Source of the DNA: Rhizobium terrae
GTDB lineage: Bacteria; Pseudomonadota; Alphaproteobacteria; Rhizobiales; Rhizobiaceae
Reading direction: 5' to 3'
Assembly (NCBI RefSeq): GCF_003425685.1
Contig: NZ_QJKM01000008.1
Span: forward strand, 124,001-188,000
DNA: 64,000 nt
In this document: positions 35,223-45,536 of the stretch, one piece after another
Numbering within the stretch: the stretch's first letter is position 1
Layout of the letters: each line of letters starts with the position of its first letter
Translations under genes and position numbers: made by a program
The notes under the pieces: model-generated
Databases searched by the model: none
The model's input: only the letters and a program-made list of their open reading frames with translations
Told to the model about the DNA's origin: nothing

Positions 35223-35939
35223 TCACCCGAACCGTCGCCTGTACACCGCCCAGGCCGCGCCGGCGCTCATGATGGCGAGGGCGTACCAGGTGATGGCGTA
35301 GACGAGGTGCGTGTTGCGGAACTGGACGACCGTCAGGCCACCGACGGGGAGACCGCCGGGGTTTTCGGTGGCATCTGCGTCGATGAAGTAGGGGGCGGTG
35401 TTCACAAGGCCCTCGGCGGCGGCGATGGCGGCGATATCGCGGGAATACCAGCGGCCGTTCTGGGGATCGTTGGAGCGCAGGAAGGCGCCGCCGGGTTCGG
35501 TGATGCGAAGCAGGCCGGTGACCTGTGTCTTGCTGGCGATTTCGCCTTGGGTTCGCGATGCGGCGTTGCGGCGATCAGTGGGGACGAAACCGCGGTTGAC
35601 GAGAATGGTTGTGCCGTCAGGCTGCCTGAGCGGCGTCATGACCCAGAAGCCGGCGCCGCGTTCGGTCACGGCCTGGACCAGGACTTCTTTATTGTGATCG
35701 AACGTGCCGGTCGCGGTGACGCGGCGATATTCGTCGCGTTCGGTGGCGATGTTCGGCCAATCCGGTGGGGGCGGGGCGGGGACCGGCGCGGCATGCACGC
35801 GGTCATCGACCCTTGCGATCAGCTCCAGCTTCCAGAAGAGGCGCTGCACCTGCCATGTGCCGAGGGCGAGGAAGACCACGGTGAGAAACAGCAATGCGGC
35901 GGTGAAGAGCCAGGGGGCGGGGGACGAAGTCGATGACAT
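35223..35939 (-). CDS. SURF1 family oxidase assembly protein
   Basis: The 238-residue protein has two transmembrane helices, near residues 10-30 and 212-232, and SURF1 marks: GTWQVQRLFWKLELI, the GAGFWVMTPL strand and ILVNRGFVP. SURF1 helps insert haem into haem-copper oxidases. It is the last gene of a cyoABCD-surf1 operon, so it most likely serves the quinol oxidase, as known for Surf1q in Paracoccus. Confidence 0.93.
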   Translation of the reverse strand: MSSTSSPAPWLFTAALLFLTVVFLALGTWQVQRLFWKLELIARVDDRVHAAPVPAPPPPDWPNIATERDEYRRVTATGTFDHNKEVLVQAVTERGAGFWVMTPLRQPDGTTILVNRGFVPTDRRNAASRTQGEIASKTQVTGLLRITEPGGAFLRSNDPQNGRWYSRDIAAIAAAEGLVNTAPYFIDADATENPGGLPVGGLTVVQFRNTHLVYAITWYALAIMSAGAAWAVYRRRFG

Positions 35940-35986
35940 CGAGTGCTATCGCATCCCTCTCAGGCACCCCATCACCACACGCCCCA

Positions 35987-36406
35987 TCACGGCATGTTCT
36001 TCATCATCTCCGGCGACATGGGCATCATGTTGGTGTTGAGGTGATGCATGACCCAGAGCGAGCCAGCGAGCGTGATGCCGACGAGGACGAGCGTGAAGAT
36101 CAGTGCCATCATCGTCCAGCCGCCTTCCGAACGCGGGTTCATGTGCAGGAAATAGACCATGTGGACGACGATCTGCACGACACCCAGACCCATGACGAAG
36201 AAGGCGGTCAGGAGCTTGCTGTCGAAGACGCCGCCCATGACGAGCCAGAAGGGAATGGCGGTCAGGATGACCGACAGGGCAAAGCCGATCATATAGCTCC
36301 TGAACGTGCCGTGGGCCGCCTCGTGGCCATGGCTGTGGCCGTGATGGGCGTGGCTGGCGCTTTCGTGCGCCGGAGCGTGGGAAGGAGCGTTAGGGTGCGA
36401 GCTCAT
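35987..36406 (-). CDS. cyoD: Cytochrome o ubiquinol oxidase subunit IV
   Basis: The 139-residue protein has a His-rich N-terminus ([20 protein letters not shown]) and three helices with [17 protein letters not shown] and MVYFLHMN, as in CyoD. CyoD assists assembly of the copper site. ATG 36406 overlaps the cyoC stop (ATGA), which rules out the longer frame. Confidence 0.95.
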   Translation of the reverse strand: MSSHPNAPSHAPAHESASHAHHGHSHGHEAAHGTFRSYMIGFALSVILTAIPFWLVMGGVFDSKLLTAFFVMGLGVVQIVVHMVYFLHMNPRSEGGWTMMALIFTLVLVGITLAGSLWVMHHLNTNMMPMSPEMMKNMP

Positions 36407-37035
36407 CCGAGGACTCCCATCAGGTAGACGAAGGAGAAGACGCCGATCCAGACGACGTCGAGGAAGTGCCAGAACATCGATAGGCACATCAGGCGGCGCC
36501 TGTTTTCCGGGATCAGGCCGCGTTTCGCCACCTGCGCCATCAGCGTAATCAGCCAGATGATGCCGAAGGTGACGTGCAGGCCGTGGGTGCCGACCAGTGT
36601 GAAGAAGGAGGAGAGGAAGGCCGAGCGGGTCGGACCGGCGCCCTCGTGGATCAGGTGGCTGAACTCGTAGAGTTCAAGCCCAAGGAAGATCGCCCCGAAT
36701 ACGCCGGTGACGGCGAGCCAGAAGAGCGTCGCGACCTTGTCGCCGCGCTCCATCTGCAACATCGCGAAGCCATAGGTGATGGAGGAGAAAAGCAGCATCG
36801 CCGTGTTGAGGGCGACGATCGGCAGGTCGAACAGGTCGGCCGGCGAGGGACCGGCGGCATAGTTGCGGCCGAGCACGCCGTGGGTGGCGAAAAGCACGGC
36901 GAAGATCAGGCAGTCGCTCATCAGGTAGAGCCAGAAGCCCAGCATAGTGCTGCCTTCGGGATGATGATCCTCGGTCAGGTAGAATTGCGGCTTTTCGGCT
37001 TCGGGATGGCCGGTTTGCACTTGCGTTTCGCTCAT
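36403..37035 (-). CDS. cyoC: Cytochrome o ubiquinol oxidase subunit III
   Basis: The 210-residue membrane protein has five helices and subunit III marks: [22 protein letters not shown] near the start and [20 protein letters not shown] near residue 140. It is a non-catalytic core subunit of the bo3-type quinol oxidase. It lies 4 bases after cyoB and overlaps cyoD. Confidence 0.96.
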   Translation of the reverse strand: MSETQVQTGHPEAEKPQFYLTEDHHPEGSTMLGFWLYLMSDCLIFAVLFATHGVLGRNYAAGPSPADLFDLPIVALNTAMLLFSSITYGFAMLQMERGDKVATLFWLAVTGVFGAIFLGLELYEFSHLIHEGAGPTRSAFLSSFFTLVGTHGLHVTFGIIWLITLMAQVAKRGLIPENRRRLMCLSMFWHFLDVVWIGVFSFVYLMGVLG

Positions 37036-37039
37036 GGTC

Positions 37040-39043
37040 TCAGGTCCGTTCCGCGAGCAGCCTGGAGCGCGCGTCCTCTGTTGCGGTCACGGTCTCGGCG
37101 GGGATGTGGAAATCCCGGTCGTAGTTGAAGGTATGGCCGATCGCGGTGGCGATCAGCGCGATGAAGGAGACGAGCGCCAGCCACCAGATGTACCAGATCA
37201 TCGCGAAGGCGAAGACGACGCTGATACCCGCCAGGATGACGCCGGTGCCGGTATTCTTCGGCATGTGGATCGGCTTGAAACCAGTCATCGGACGCTCGTA
37301 GCCGCGGCTCTTCATGTCGTACCAGCTATCATGATCGTGCACCACGGGCGTGAAGGCGAAGTTGTAGTCCGGCGGCGGCGAGGAGGTCGACCATTCGAGC
37401 GTGCGGCCGTCCCACGGATCGCCGGTCGTCTCGCGCAGCTGGTCGCGCTTCAGGAACGAGACGACGAGCTGGATGATGAAGGAGCCGATGCCGCAGGCGA
37501 TCAGCACCGCGCCGAAGGCGGCGATGACGAACCAGATCTGCAGCGACGGATCCTCGAACTGGCTGACGCGGCGGGTGACGCCCATCAGGCCAAGCACGTA
37601 GAGCGGCATGAAGGCGACGTAGAAACCGATCAGCCAGAACCAGAAGCTCACCTTGCCCCAGAAGGGATCGAGCTTGTAGCCGAAGGCCTTCGGCCACCAG
37701 TAGACGATGCCCGCCATCAGGCCGAACACGACGCCGCCGATGATGACGTTGTGGAAATGGGCGATCAGGAACAGCGAGTTGTGCAGCACGAAGTCGGCCG
37801 GCGGGATGGCCAGCATGACGCCGGTCATGCCGCCGATGACGAAGGTCACCATGAAGCCGACCGTCCAGTACATCGGCACCTCGTAGCGAATGCGGCCGCG
37901 ATACATGGTGAAGAGCCAGTTGAACATCTTCGCCCCCGTCGGGATCGAGATGATCATCGTGGTGATGCCGAAGAAGGCGTTCACCGAGGCCCCGGAACCC
38001 ATCGTGAAGAAATGGTGCAGCCAGACGATGTAGGACAGGATCATGATCACGCAAGTTGCGTAGACCATGGAGGCGTAACCGAACAGCCGCTTGCCGCAGA
38101 AGGTGGCGACGACTTCGGAAAAGATGCCGAAGGCGGGCAGCACGAGGATGTAGACTTCCGGGTGGCCCCAGATCCAGATGAGGTTGACATACATCATCGG
38201 ATTGCCGCCGAGGTCGTTGGTGAAGAAGTTCGTGCCGGCGTAGCGATCGAGCGACAAGAGCGCCAGCGTGGCGGTGAGGATCGGGAAGGTGGCGACGATC
38301 AGCACGTTGGTGCAGAGCGAGGTCCAGGTGAAGACCGGCATCTTCATGAAGGTCATGCCGGGCGCTCGCATCTTGACGATCGTGGCGATCAGATTGATGC
38401 CCGAGAGCGTCGTGCCGACGCCGGCCACCTGCAGGCCCCAGATGTAATAATCGACGCCGACGCCCGGGCTGTAGTCGGCACCCGACAGCGGCGGATAGGC
38501 GAGCCAGCCGGTGCGGGCGAATTCGCCGACGAAGAGCGACATCATGATGATGATCGCGCCGGCCGTGGTCATCCAGAAGGAGAAGTTGTTGAGGAACGGG
38601 AAGGAGACGTCGCGCGCGCCGATTTGCAGCGGCACGACGAAGTTCATGAGCCCGGTGACGAAGGGCATGGCCATGAAGAAGATCATGATCACGCCATGGG
38701 CGGTGAAGATCTGGTCGTAATGATGCGGGTTGAGGTAACCTTCATTGCCGCCGAAGGCGATCGCCTGCTGCAGGCGCATCATGATCGCATCGGCAAAACC
38801 GCGCAGCAGCATGACGAGCGCCAGCACCACATACATGATGCCGATCTTCTTGTGGTCGACGCTGGTGAACCATTCGCGCCAGAGATAACCCCAGAGCCTG
38901 TATTTGGTAATCAGCGCCAGGAGGGCGAGGCCGCCGAGCGCCACGGCGATGAAGGTCACGACGAGAATGGGCTCGTGATAGGGGATGGCTTCGAAGGTCA
39001 GCCGCCCGAAGAGGAATTGCGTAAGCGTGGTGTTGCCGAACAT
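37040..39043 (-). CDS. cyoB: Cytochrome o ubiquinol oxidase subunit I
   Basis: The 667-residue protein has the haem-copper core: a haem b His in [17 protein letters not shown], the CuB His and cross-linked Tyr in [24 protein letters not shown], and the two haem His in [12 protein letters not shown]. These mark an A-type proton-pumping oxidase that reduces O2 with quinol. It follows cyoA by 20 bases. Confidence 0.97.
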   Translation of the reverse strand: MFGNTTLTQFLFGRLTFEAIPYHEPILVVTFIAVALGGLALLALITKYRLWGYLWREWFTSVDHKKIGIMYVVLALVMLLRGFADAIMMRLQQAIAFGGNEGYLNPHHYDQIFTAHGVIMIFFMAMPFVTGLMNFVVPLQIGARDVSFPFLNNFSFWMTTAGAIIIMMSLFVGEFARTGWLAYPPLSGADYSPGVGVDYYIWGLQVAGVGTTLSGINLIATIVKMRAPGMTFMKMPVFTWTSLCTNVLIVATFPILTATLALLSLDRYAGTNFFTNDLGGNPMMYVNLIWIWGHPEVYILVLPAFGIFSEVVATFCGKRLFGYASMVYATCVIMILSYIVWLHHFFTMGSGASVNAFFGITTMIISIPTGAKMFNWLFTMYRGRIRYEVPMYWTVGFMVTFVIGGMTGVMLAIPPADFVLHNSLFLIAHFHNVIIGGVVFGLMAGIVYWWPKAFGYKLDPFWGKVSFWFWLIGFYVAFMPLYVLGLMGVTRRVSQFEDPSLQIWFVIAAFGAVLIACGIGSFIIQLVVSFLKRDQLRETTGDPWDGRTLEWSTSSPPPDYNFAFTPVVHDHDSWYDMKSRGYERPMTGFKPIHMPKNTGTGVILAGISVVFAFAMIWYIWWLALVSFIALIATAIGHTFNYDRDFHIPAETVTATEDARSRLLAERT

Positions 39044-39063
39044 GGGTTTCTGCCAGATCTCTT

Positions 39064-40287
39064 TCAGGGCTTTGCCGGGGTGTCGTTGTTGAGCTGCGCC
39101 GGTGCGGCGCTGCCTTGGGAGCCTCCGGGGGCGTTTCCGGGCGTATCGCCCTGCATGTTGTGCATGTCGTGATTCATCGACTGCCCCTGAGGCTCGTTCT
39201 GCGACTGGGGTTGCTGAGGATTGTTCACGCCTTCCGCCGGTTCGGGGCTGCGGGCCGGATTGCCGGTGGCAGGGAAGGTGGCGGCGGGAGCCGGCGTGCC
39301 ATGGGCGGCTTCGCCCGCATGGCGGTTGTCATGCTCCAGCCGGGCACGGTTCTCGTGACTCTCGGTGCCGGCGCCGCCCATCAGGTCGATATGCATCATC
39401 TCTTCCATGCACATCTTGCCGGGCGTGGCGCACATGTTGAGCACGGCCCTGTAGAGCCCGTCCTCGACGCTGGCGTAATAGCGCACCGGCTCCTTGGCGC
39501 TCGGTTTTTCGAGCTTCAGGTAGGCGTCGCGGTTGAGCGCCGTGCCGTTCTGCTTCACCCGGGCGACCCACTGGTCGAAGCCGGACTGGTCGAGCCCGTG
39601 GAACTTGAAGCGCATGTGCGAAAAACCGTCGCCGCTGTAGTTCGCCGAAAGGCCCTCGTATTCGCCCGCCTTGTTGATGACGGCGTGCAGCTTCGTCTCC
39701 ATGCCGGGCATGGCGTAGATCATGCCGGCGAGCGCCGGCACGTAGAAGGAGTTCATCACCGATGACGCGGTGATCTTGAAATTGATCGGCACGTCGACCG
39801 GGGCGGCCATCTCGTTGACGGTGGCGATGCCGTATTCCGGGTAGAAGAACAGCCATTTCCAGTCGAGCGCCACGACCTCGACCGTGATCGGCTTCGTCTC
39901 CGGCGTGACGGCGCGTTGGGCGTCCAGCCGGTCGAGCGGCCGGTAGGGATCGAGCTTATGGGTGCTGATCCAGGTGACCGCGCCGAGCGCGATGATGATG
40001 GCGAGCGGCGCCGACCAGATGATGACTTCGAGCCGCGTCGAATGATGCCATTCGGGATCGTAGGGCGCGCTGATGTTCGAGCCGCGATAACGCCAGGCGA
40101 AGAACAGCGTCAGGAAAATGACCGGCACGATGATGATCAGCATCAGCACGGTTGCGACGACGATCAGGTCGGCCTGCTGCCTGGCGATGTCGCCGGAAGG
40201 CGACATGACGACGAGGTTGCATCCGGAAAGCGCCGTCAGGGCCAGGAGAGCAAACAACCGTCCGGCGAATTTCAACTGAGGGGTCAT
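39064..40287 (-). CDS. cyoA: Cytochrome o ubiquinol oxidase subunit II
   Basis: The 407-residue protein has a lipoprotein-type signal ([10 protein letters not shown]), two helices, and the CyoA domain with [20 protein letters not shown] and [27 protein letters not shown]. CuA ligands are absent, as expected for a quinol oxidase. The C-terminus carries an extra low-complexity tail of about 90 residues rich in Pro, Gln, Asn, His and Met, beyond the roughly 315 residues of E. coli CyoA. Confidence 0.96.
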   Translation of the reverse strand: MTPQLKFAGRLFALLALTALSGCNLVVMSPSGDIARQQADLIVVATVLMLIIIVPVIFLTLFFAWRYRGSNISAPYDPEWHHSTRLEVIIWSAPLAIIIALGAVTWISTHKLDPYRPLDRLDAQRAVTPETKPITVEVVALDWKWLFFYPEYGIATVNEMAAPVDVPINFKITASSVMNSFYVPALAGMIYAMPGMETKLHAVINKAGEYEGLSANYSGDGFSHMRFKFHGLDQSGFDQWVARVKQNGTALNRDAYLKLEKPSAKEPVRYYASVEDGLYRAVLNMCATPGKMCMEEMMHIDLMGGAGTESHENRARLEHDNRHAGEAAHGTPAPAATFPATGNPARSPEPAEGVNNPQQPQSQNEPQGQSMNHDMHNMQGDTPGNAPGGSQGSAAPAQLNNDTPAKP

Positions 40288-40359
40288 CTCGGGCTCGAAT
40301 TTGCGTTTTGTCTATTCGGGACTAATCGCGTTCAGGCTCCGGCAGGAATGAGGTCGTTC

Positions 40360-40392
40360 GTCGCAGTGCAGCAATCTGTCGCAGTGCAACAA
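40360..40392 (-). promoter_or_regulatory. Two 18-base tandem repeats upstream of cyoA
   Basis: GTCGCAGTGCAGCAA at 40360-40374 recurs as GTCGCAGTGCAACAA at 40378-40392, an 18-base period, about 75-105 bases upstream of the cyoA start. Direct repeats spaced close to two helical turns suggest an activator or repressor site. The 331-base gap 40288-40618 otherwise holds no gene. Confidence 0.5.
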
Positions 40393-40568
40393 AAAACCGC
40401 ATGGCCTTCCTGACTGCTTTCCTCCATGAACCGGCATGCTCGGCGTCCACGTCCGCCACCCGGCAATCTAGGACTCCGCACCGAGCCGACCAGAGGGCGT
40501 GGATGGGAAGACTGTGCGGACAGTCGAATACATCAGGTTTTTTCGGGCTTGTCCTTGATCTCCGCCCC

Positions 40569-40582
40569 ATGTTGATCAACAT
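40569..40582. promoter_or_regulatory. Perfect 14-base palindrome ATGTTGATCAACAT upstream of the MFS gene
   Basis: A loopless perfect dyad 37 bases before the MFS coding start. It is not an FNR box, because the TTGAT/ATCAA halves abut. It is a candidate regulator site. Confidence 0.4.
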
Positions 40583-40618
40583 TTCGGAGACGAGGCGAAC
40601 CATCGCCAGGAGGAATTC

Positions 40619-41986
40619 ATGACCACGGCCGTCCATTCCGCGCCCCGCCCTGCGGCCCATGGCCCCACATCGTCCGGCCTCGAAAGGGATGCCCGCCGCA
40701 TTCATGACGACAAGCCGATCTCGCCGGGCAGCATCGCCATCGGTGTGATCATCGGTCGCATGTCGGAATTTTTCGATTTCTTCGTTTACGGCCTCGGTTC
40801 GGTTCTGGTTTTCCCGAAGCTGATCTTCCCGTTTGCTTCGAGCCCCGTCGCTGCGACGCTGATGTCGTTCGCGATCTTTCCGCTTGCCTTCCTCGCCCGT
40901 CCGGTCGGCTCCTTCGTGTTCATGTGGATCGATAGGAATTACGGGCGCGGCACGAAGCTGACGATCGCGCTTTTCCTGCTCGGCGGCTCGACGGCCTCGA
41001 TCGCCTTCCTGCCGGGTTACGACACGATCGGCTACTGGGCCGTGGCGCTTCTCGCGCTGTTCAGAATGGGCCAGGGTTTCGCGCTCGGCGGCGCCTGGGA
41101 CGGGCTCGCCTCGCTCTTGAACCTCAACGCGCCCCCCAACCGGCGCGGCTGGTATGCGATGATCCCGCAGCTCGGCGCGCCGATCGGCTTTGCGCTGGCG
41201 AGCATTCTCTTCGGTTATTTCGTCGCCAACCTTTCGGAAGCCGATTTTCTCTCCTGGGGCTGGCGTTATCCGTTCTTCGTCGCCTTCGCGATCAATGTCG
41301 TGGCGCTGTTCGCGCGGCTGCGCATCGTCGCCAGCAAGGAATTCGGTGCGGCGATGGAGGCGCAGGAACTGGAGGCCCGGCCGATCTTCGAAATGCTGAG
41401 CAAGCACGCCCATGACGTGGTGCTCGGCGCGTTCGCGCCGCTCGCGAGCTTCGCCATGTTCCACCTCGTGACGATTTTCCCCTTGAGCTGGGTCATCCTC
41501 ACCGGCGGCCAGTCGGCTGCGGAATTCCTCTGGGTGCAGGTGGCCGGCGCGGCCGTCGGCGTGGTCGGCATTGTGCTCTCCGGCCTCATCGCCGACAGGA
41601 TCGGCCGCCGCAGCCAGTTGATGATCGGTGCTGCGCTGATCGCCGTCTTCTCGTTCTCGGCGCCCTTCCTGCTCGATGCCGGCGGCAAGGGGCAGGACGC
41701 GTTCATCCTGATCGGTTTCTTCCTGCTCGGCCTCACCTTCGGCCAGGCTTCCGGCTCGGTCTCGTCGCGCTTCACCCAGTATTACCGTTATACGGGTTCG
41801 GCGCTTACCTCCGACCTCGCCTGGCTGGTGGGCGCGGCCTTCGCGCCGCTCGTGGCGCTTGGCCTCGCCACCAATTTCGGCATCATCTTCATCGGCGGAT
41901 ATCTGATCTCGGGAGCGATCTGCACCCTGGTGGCGCTGAGCGTCAGCAAGGCACTAGACCAGACGAGCGAGCCGGGCGGGCGGTAG
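40619..41986 (+). CDS. MFS transporter, metabolite:H+ symporter-like
   Basis: The 455-residue protein has about 12 helices after a polar N-terminus, with the MFS/MHS pattern IGRMSEFFDFFVYGLGSVLVFPKLIFPF, the loop DRNYGRGTKL after helix 2, and FRMGQGFALGGAWDGLASL in helix 4. It likely imports an organic acid or related small molecule by proton symport. It diverges from the cyo operon; CAGGAGGAATT precedes the ATG. Confidence 0.92.
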   Translation: MTTAVHSAPRPAAHGPTSSGLERDARRIHDDKPISPGSIAIGVIIGRMSEFFDFFVYGLGSVLVFPKLIFPFASSPVAATLMSFAIFPLAFLARPVGSFVFMWIDRNYGRGTKLTIALFLLGGSTASIAFLPGYDTIGYWAVALLALFRMGQGFALGGAWDGLASLLNLNAPPNRRGWYAMIPQLGAPIGFALASILFGYFVANLSEADFLSWGWRYPFFVAFAINVVALFARLRIVASKEFGAAMEAQELEARPIFEMLSKHAHDVVLGAFAPLASFAMFHLVTIFPLSWVILTGGQSAAEFLWVQVAGAAVGVVGIVLSGLIADRIGRRSQLMIGAALIAVFSFSAPFLLDAGGKGQDAFILIGFFLLGLTFGQASGSVSSRFTQYYRYTGSALTSDLAWLVGAAFAPLVALGLATNFGIIFIGGYLISGAICTLVALSVSKALDQTSEPGGR

Positions 41987-41996
41987 CCACGCGCTC

Positions 41997-42019
41997 TTCT
42001 CCCCCGCAAGGGGGGAGAA
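41997..42019. repeat. Hairpin TTCTCCCCC/GGGGGAGAA
   Basis: A 9-bp perfect stem around GCAAG between the convergent MFS and deaminase genes. There is no T-run. The sequence type recurs in rhizobial intergenic DNA and may be a repeat unit or a two-way terminator. Confidence 0.5.
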
Positions 42020-42055
42020 AGACTGTTCTGCGTCGGCTTGCGTTCCTGACGTGGA

Positions 42056-42967
42056 TTACGCAGCCTTCTTCGTGAGCGTCGGGCGCGTTGCCGCAGCCTT
42101 CTCGACCATCGCCGTCACCTCGGCGCGTCGGGCGCCGGTCAGTGCCATGCGCGGCATGCGGACGCGCTCGGAGCCGCGGCCCATGATCTGTTCGGCGAGC
42201 TTGATCGACTGGACGAGATCGTGTTCGGCATCGAGATGCAGAAGCGGCATGAACCAGCGGTAGATGGCGCGGGCTTCCTCCCAGTCGCCGCGCGCAGCAG
42301 CCGCGACGAGCGCCACCGATTCCTGCGGGAAGGCGCTGGTGAGTCCGGAGACCCAGCCCTTGGCGCCGAGCATCAGGCCTTCGAGGGCCACGTCGTCGAG
42401 GCCGGCGAAGATGTCGAAACGGTTGCCGAAGGCGTTGTAGAGGTCGGTGAAGCGGCGCGGGTCCGGGGCGCTCTCCTTGACGGCCTTGATGTTCGGCACG
42501 CCTTCGAGCTCGCGCAGCACCTCGTTGGTGATGTTGACGCGATAGGCCGGCGGATTGTTGTAGAGCATGATCGGCAGCGAGGTGGCTTCCGCGACCGCCT
42601 TGAAATGCGCCACCAGCTCTTCCGGCTTCGGCACGTAGACCATGGCCGGCAGGACCATCAGGCCATCGGCGCCGAGCTTCTCGGCATCCCTGGCATAAGC
42701 GACCGCACGGCGCGTGTCGAATTCGGAAACGCCGGTGACGACAGGCACGCGGCCGGCGACCACTTCGACGGCGGCCTTCAGGATCGTGCGCTTTTCGTCC
42801 GGATCGAGCGAGTTGTTCTCGCCGCAGGTGCCCATGACGATCAGGCCGTTGACGCCGTCGTTGACCAGCGCGTCCTGCACGCCCTGCGTCGCCTTTAGGT
42901 CGACGGAGAAGTCTTCGTTGAATTGTGTCGTGACGGCGGGGAAAACGCCGGTCCAGCCTGTTGTCAT
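42056..42967 (-). CDS. DHDPS-family protein, probable pyrroline-4-hydroxy-2-carboxylate deaminase
   Basis: The 303-residue TIM-barrel protein has the GVFPAVTTQF start, GTCGENNSL, the active-site Tyr in PIMLYNNPPAY and the Schiff-base Lys in NIKAVKESAPDPRR. The GVFPAVTTQF/GT-GENNSL pattern resembles the hydroxyproline-pathway deaminase of Pseudomonas (recalled, not aligned). Neighbours support this: an M24 proline-type peptidase and a FAD D-amino-acid dehydrogenase in one operon. Other pyruvate-dependent lyases remain possible. Confidence 0.85.
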   Translation of the reverse strand: MTTGWTGVFPAVTTQFNEDFSVDLKATQGVQDALVNDGVNGLIVMGTCGENNSLDPDEKRTILKAAVEVVAGRVPVVTGVSEFDTRRAVAYARDAEKLGADGLMVLPAMVYVPKPEELVAHFKAVAEATSLPIMLYNNPPAYRVNITNEVLRELEGVPNIKAVKESAPDPRRFTDLYNAFGNRFDIFAGLDDVALEGLMLGAKGWVSGLTSAFPQESVALVAAAARGDWEEARAIYRWFMPLLHLDAEHDLVQSIKLAEQIMGRGSERVRMPRMALTGARRAEVTAMVEKAAATRPTLTKKAA

Positions 42968-43007
42968 GTCAAGAACTCCTCTGGTTGAAGGATGATGCTC
43001 GCGCGTC

Positions 43008-44156
43008 TCACGCGACGGGTTCGGTCGGGCTTTTCGCCGGTTCGGTGAACCATTCCGGCCCGGTTTCGGTCATGTGGATATGGTCTTCCAGGCGAATGCC
43101 GAAGCGGCCCGGATAAACGATCATCGGCTCGTTCGAGAAACACATGCCGGGTTCGAGAACCGTGGCATTGCCGCGAACAATATAGGGCTCCTCGTGGATT
43201 TCCATACCGAGCCCGTGGCCGGCACGGTGCGGCAGGCCGGGCAGCCGGTAGTCCGGGCCGAGGCCGTGCCCGGCCAGCACCTTGCGGGCCGCATCGTCGA
43301 GGCTGCCGCAGGTGGCGCCGAGGCGGGCGGCCTCGAACACGGCCTGTTCGGCCTCGCGTTCGATCGCCCAGGCGGCAGCGAATTCCTTCGTCGGCTCTTC
43401 CATCACATAGGTGCGGGTGAGGTCGGAATGATAGCCGTCCAGCCGGCAGCCGGTATCGACCAGCACGACATCGCCCGGCTGGTAGGCCTGGTCGTCATCG
43501 GCGCCGTGCGGCAGCGAGGTCGCGACGCCGAAGGAGACGATGCAGAAGGATGAACCGCCGGCCGCGCCGAGCGCGCGGTGCTGCTCGTCGATATAACGCA
43601 CCACTTCGGAAGCTTTCACGCCCGGCCTGATCATGGCATGCGCGCGGCGATGCGCCTCCAGCGTCAGGCCCATGGCGTATTCGATCAGCGCGATCTCGGC
43701 TTTCGACTTGCGCAGACGAAGGTCGCGCACCAGCCGGCCGCCATCGACCAGCCGGTCCTGGCCGAAGACGCCCGCGAGCTGATGGTAGACGAAGAGGGGC
43801 AGGGCATCATCGAGGGCGAGCCTGCCTCCGCCGTTTGAAGGCATCAGCGCGGCGACGAGGGCTGCGCTCGACTCGTCCTCCTGCCACACGGCAATCTCCC
43901 CCGGCAGATGCGGCAGGCTTTCGACACGGCTCTCCTCGAACCCCGGCGCGATGTAGGTCACCGAATTCGGCGTCACCAGCGCGCCGACGAGGCGCTCGCT
44001 CCGGTGCCAGTCGAGGCCGGTGAAATAACGCAGGCTTTCCGTCGAACCCAGCAAAAGGCCGCCCAGGCTGCTTTCCGCAAGCTTCGCCTGCAGACGGGAA
44101 AGGCGCTCGCGGCGCTCGTCATCGGTGATCTGCGGGACGGGATGAGACCAGGACAT
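43008..44156 (-). CDS. M24 family metallopeptidase (Xaa-Pro dipeptidase-like)
   Basis: The 382-residue protein has a creatinase-like N-terminal domain and a pita-bread catalytic domain. Metal-ligand regions are DVVLVDTGCRLDGYHSDLTRT (two Asp), LPHRAGHGLGMEIHEEP (His), and Glu in CFSNEPMIVYPGRFGIRLEDHI. Such enzymes cleave Xaa-Pro or Xaa-Hyp dipeptides. A TTGTCGACAG box lies about 50 bases upstream. It precedes the deaminase gene. Confidence 0.92.
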   Translation of the reverse strand: MSWSHPVPQITDDERRERLSRLQAKLAESSLGGLLLGSTESLRYFTGLDWHRSERLVGALVTPNSVTYIAPGFEESRVESLPHLPGEIAVWQEDESSAALVAALMPSNGGGRLALDDALPLFVYHQLAGVFGQDRLVDGGRLVRDLRLRKSKAEIALIEYAMGLTLEAHRRAHAMIRPGVKASEVVRYIDEQHRALGAAGGSSFCIVSFGVATSLPHGADDDQAYQPGDVVLVDTGCRLDGYHSDLTRTYVMEEPTKEFAAAWAIEREAEQAVFEAARLGATCGSLDDAARKVLAGHGLGPDYRLPGLPHRAGHGLGMEIHEEPYIVRGNATVLEPGMCFSNEPMIVYPGRFGIRLEDHIHMTETGPEWFTEPAKSPTEPVA

Positions 44157-44203
44157 GACCGGTTCCTTTGCGAATAATAGCTCTATACAGTTTTGTATTT
44201 AGT

Positions 44204-44213
44204 TTGTCGACAG
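44204..44213. promoter_or_regulatory. GntR-type box TTGTCGACAG upstream of the M24 gene
   Basis: TTGTCGACAG fits the T-n-GT-n-n-AC-n-A consensus of FadR/FCD-type GntR regulators, and the extended TTGTCGACAGGA is repeated exactly upstream of the gntR gene at 46312. Confidence 0.65.
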
Positions 44214-44254
44214 GAGCTTGCCGCGCGTGTTTCTTGTGCGCCGCAAAGGGGCAG

Positions 44255-45505
44255 TCAGCGGAAACGGCCGATGCGGAGGGGTTCTATGTCGATGGACGGT
44301 TTCCGGCCGGCGGCGATTTCGGCGACGAGGCGGCCGGTCGCCGCCGATTGCGTCATGCCGAGATGGCCGTGCCCGAAGGCATGAATGACGTTTGGGCTGG
44401 CGCCGGACGGTCCGATCACCGGCAGGCAGTCCGGCGTCGAAGGGCGGAAACCCATCCACTGGCGGCCGCCCTCGGTCTTCAGTTCCGGCAGGAACATCTT
44501 CGCCTTCTTCAGCATGGCTTCCGAGCGCCTGTAGTTCGGCGCCAGTTTCAGGCCGCCGAGTTCCACGGCGCCGCCGATGCGGATGCCGGTGGAGAGCGGT
44601 GTGACGACGAAGCCGTGGTCGTTGAAATAGAGCTGCCTTTGCAGTGGAAAGGCGCCGGCGGGAAGCGTGGTGTTGTAGCCGCGTTCGGTTTCCAGCGGCA
44701 CGAAATCGCCGAGGCTCGCCGCAGCCGATTTCGACCACGCGCCGCCTGCAAGAACCACGGTTTTCGCCTCCAGCGCCGTGCCATCCGCCAGGATCACGCG
44801 AGCGCCCGGGGTGATGGGCTCGATGCGCAGAACATCGCCCTTCCGCATAGCCGCGCCGCGGGAAACGACGTGATCCACCAGCGCCTTGGTGAGCGCGTAA
44901 GGATCGCCCACCTGCAGGCCGTCCGCGGAAAAAACGCCGTGACGGATGTGCGGTGCGAGGCCGGGCTGCAGGGTTTCGATCTCGCCGCGATCGACGCGTT
45001 CGAATTCGAAGCCCGCCCTGCGCTTTCTTTCCCAGTCCGCCGAGGCCGCGAACAGGCTTGCTTCGCTGTCGTAAAGATCGAGCGTGCCCGTCTGCTTCAC
45101 CATATGGCCGAGACCGGTGTGCTGGAGGACATTCAGCCATTCGCTGCGGGCGAGCGGCATGATCTTCGCGTGGACTGCGACCGTACGCTCGAAATTCGCC
45201 TGGGCGCTCGCCCGCCAGAGCCGCCAGAGCCAGGGCACCATGTTGAGCGCGTAAGCGGGCGGCAGGCTGAGCGGCCCGAGCGGATCGACCAGCCATTTCG
45301 GCGCCTTGCGCATCATGCCCGGCGCGGCGATCGGGATGATTTCCGGAAAGGCGAGAATGCCGGCATTGCCGCTGGAGGCACCGCGCGAAACCTCGCCGCG
45401 TTCGATGAGCGTTACTGCCCGGCCGTCCTGCTGCAGGTAGTGCGCCGCCATGGCGCCGATGATGCCCGTGCCGATGACGAGAGCGTCGATCGAGGAATTG
45501 GTCAT
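44255..45505 (-). CDS. FAD-dependent D-amino-acid dehydrogenase (DadA-like)
   Basis: The 416-residue flavoprotein starts with the FAD-binding ALVIGTGIIGAMAAHYLQQDGRAVTLIER, has RGASSGNAG and ends with a GFRPSTPDCLPVIGP and FGHGHLGMT block as in DadA. It would oxidise a D-amino acid and pass electrons to the respiratory chain. In this operon a D-hydroxyproline or D-proline substrate is likely. The ATG at 45505 matches the family start. Confidence 0.92.
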   Translation of the reverse strand: MTNSSIDALVIGTGIIGAMAAHYLQQDGRAVTLIERGEVSRGASSGNAGILAFPEIIPIAAPGMMRKAPKWLVDPLGPLSLPPAYALNMVPWLWRLWRASAQANFERTVAVHAKIMPLARSEWLNVLQHTGLGHMVKQTGTLDLYDSEASLFAASADWERKRRAGFEFERVDRGEIETLQPGLAPHIRHGVFSADGLQVGDPYALTKALVDHVVSRGAAMRKGDVLRIEPITPGARVILADGTALEAKTVVLAGGAWSKSAAASLGDFVPLETERGYNTTLPAGAFPLQRQLYFNDHGFVVTPLSTGIRIGGAVELGGLKLAPNYRRSEAMLKKAKMFLPELKTEGGRQWMGFRPSTPDCLPVIGPSGASPNVIHAFGHGHLGMTQSAATGRLVAEIAAGRKPSIDIEPLRIGRFR

Positions 45506-45536
45506 GGAGTCGGTCCTGGAGAACTGTATGCGTGGG

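Noticed and set aside
37034..39172. Plus-strand open frame of over 700 codons opposite cyoB
   Set aside because: Low-complexity His/Asp/Glu/Arg-rich shadow of cyoB caused by high GC; no domain and no ribosome site.
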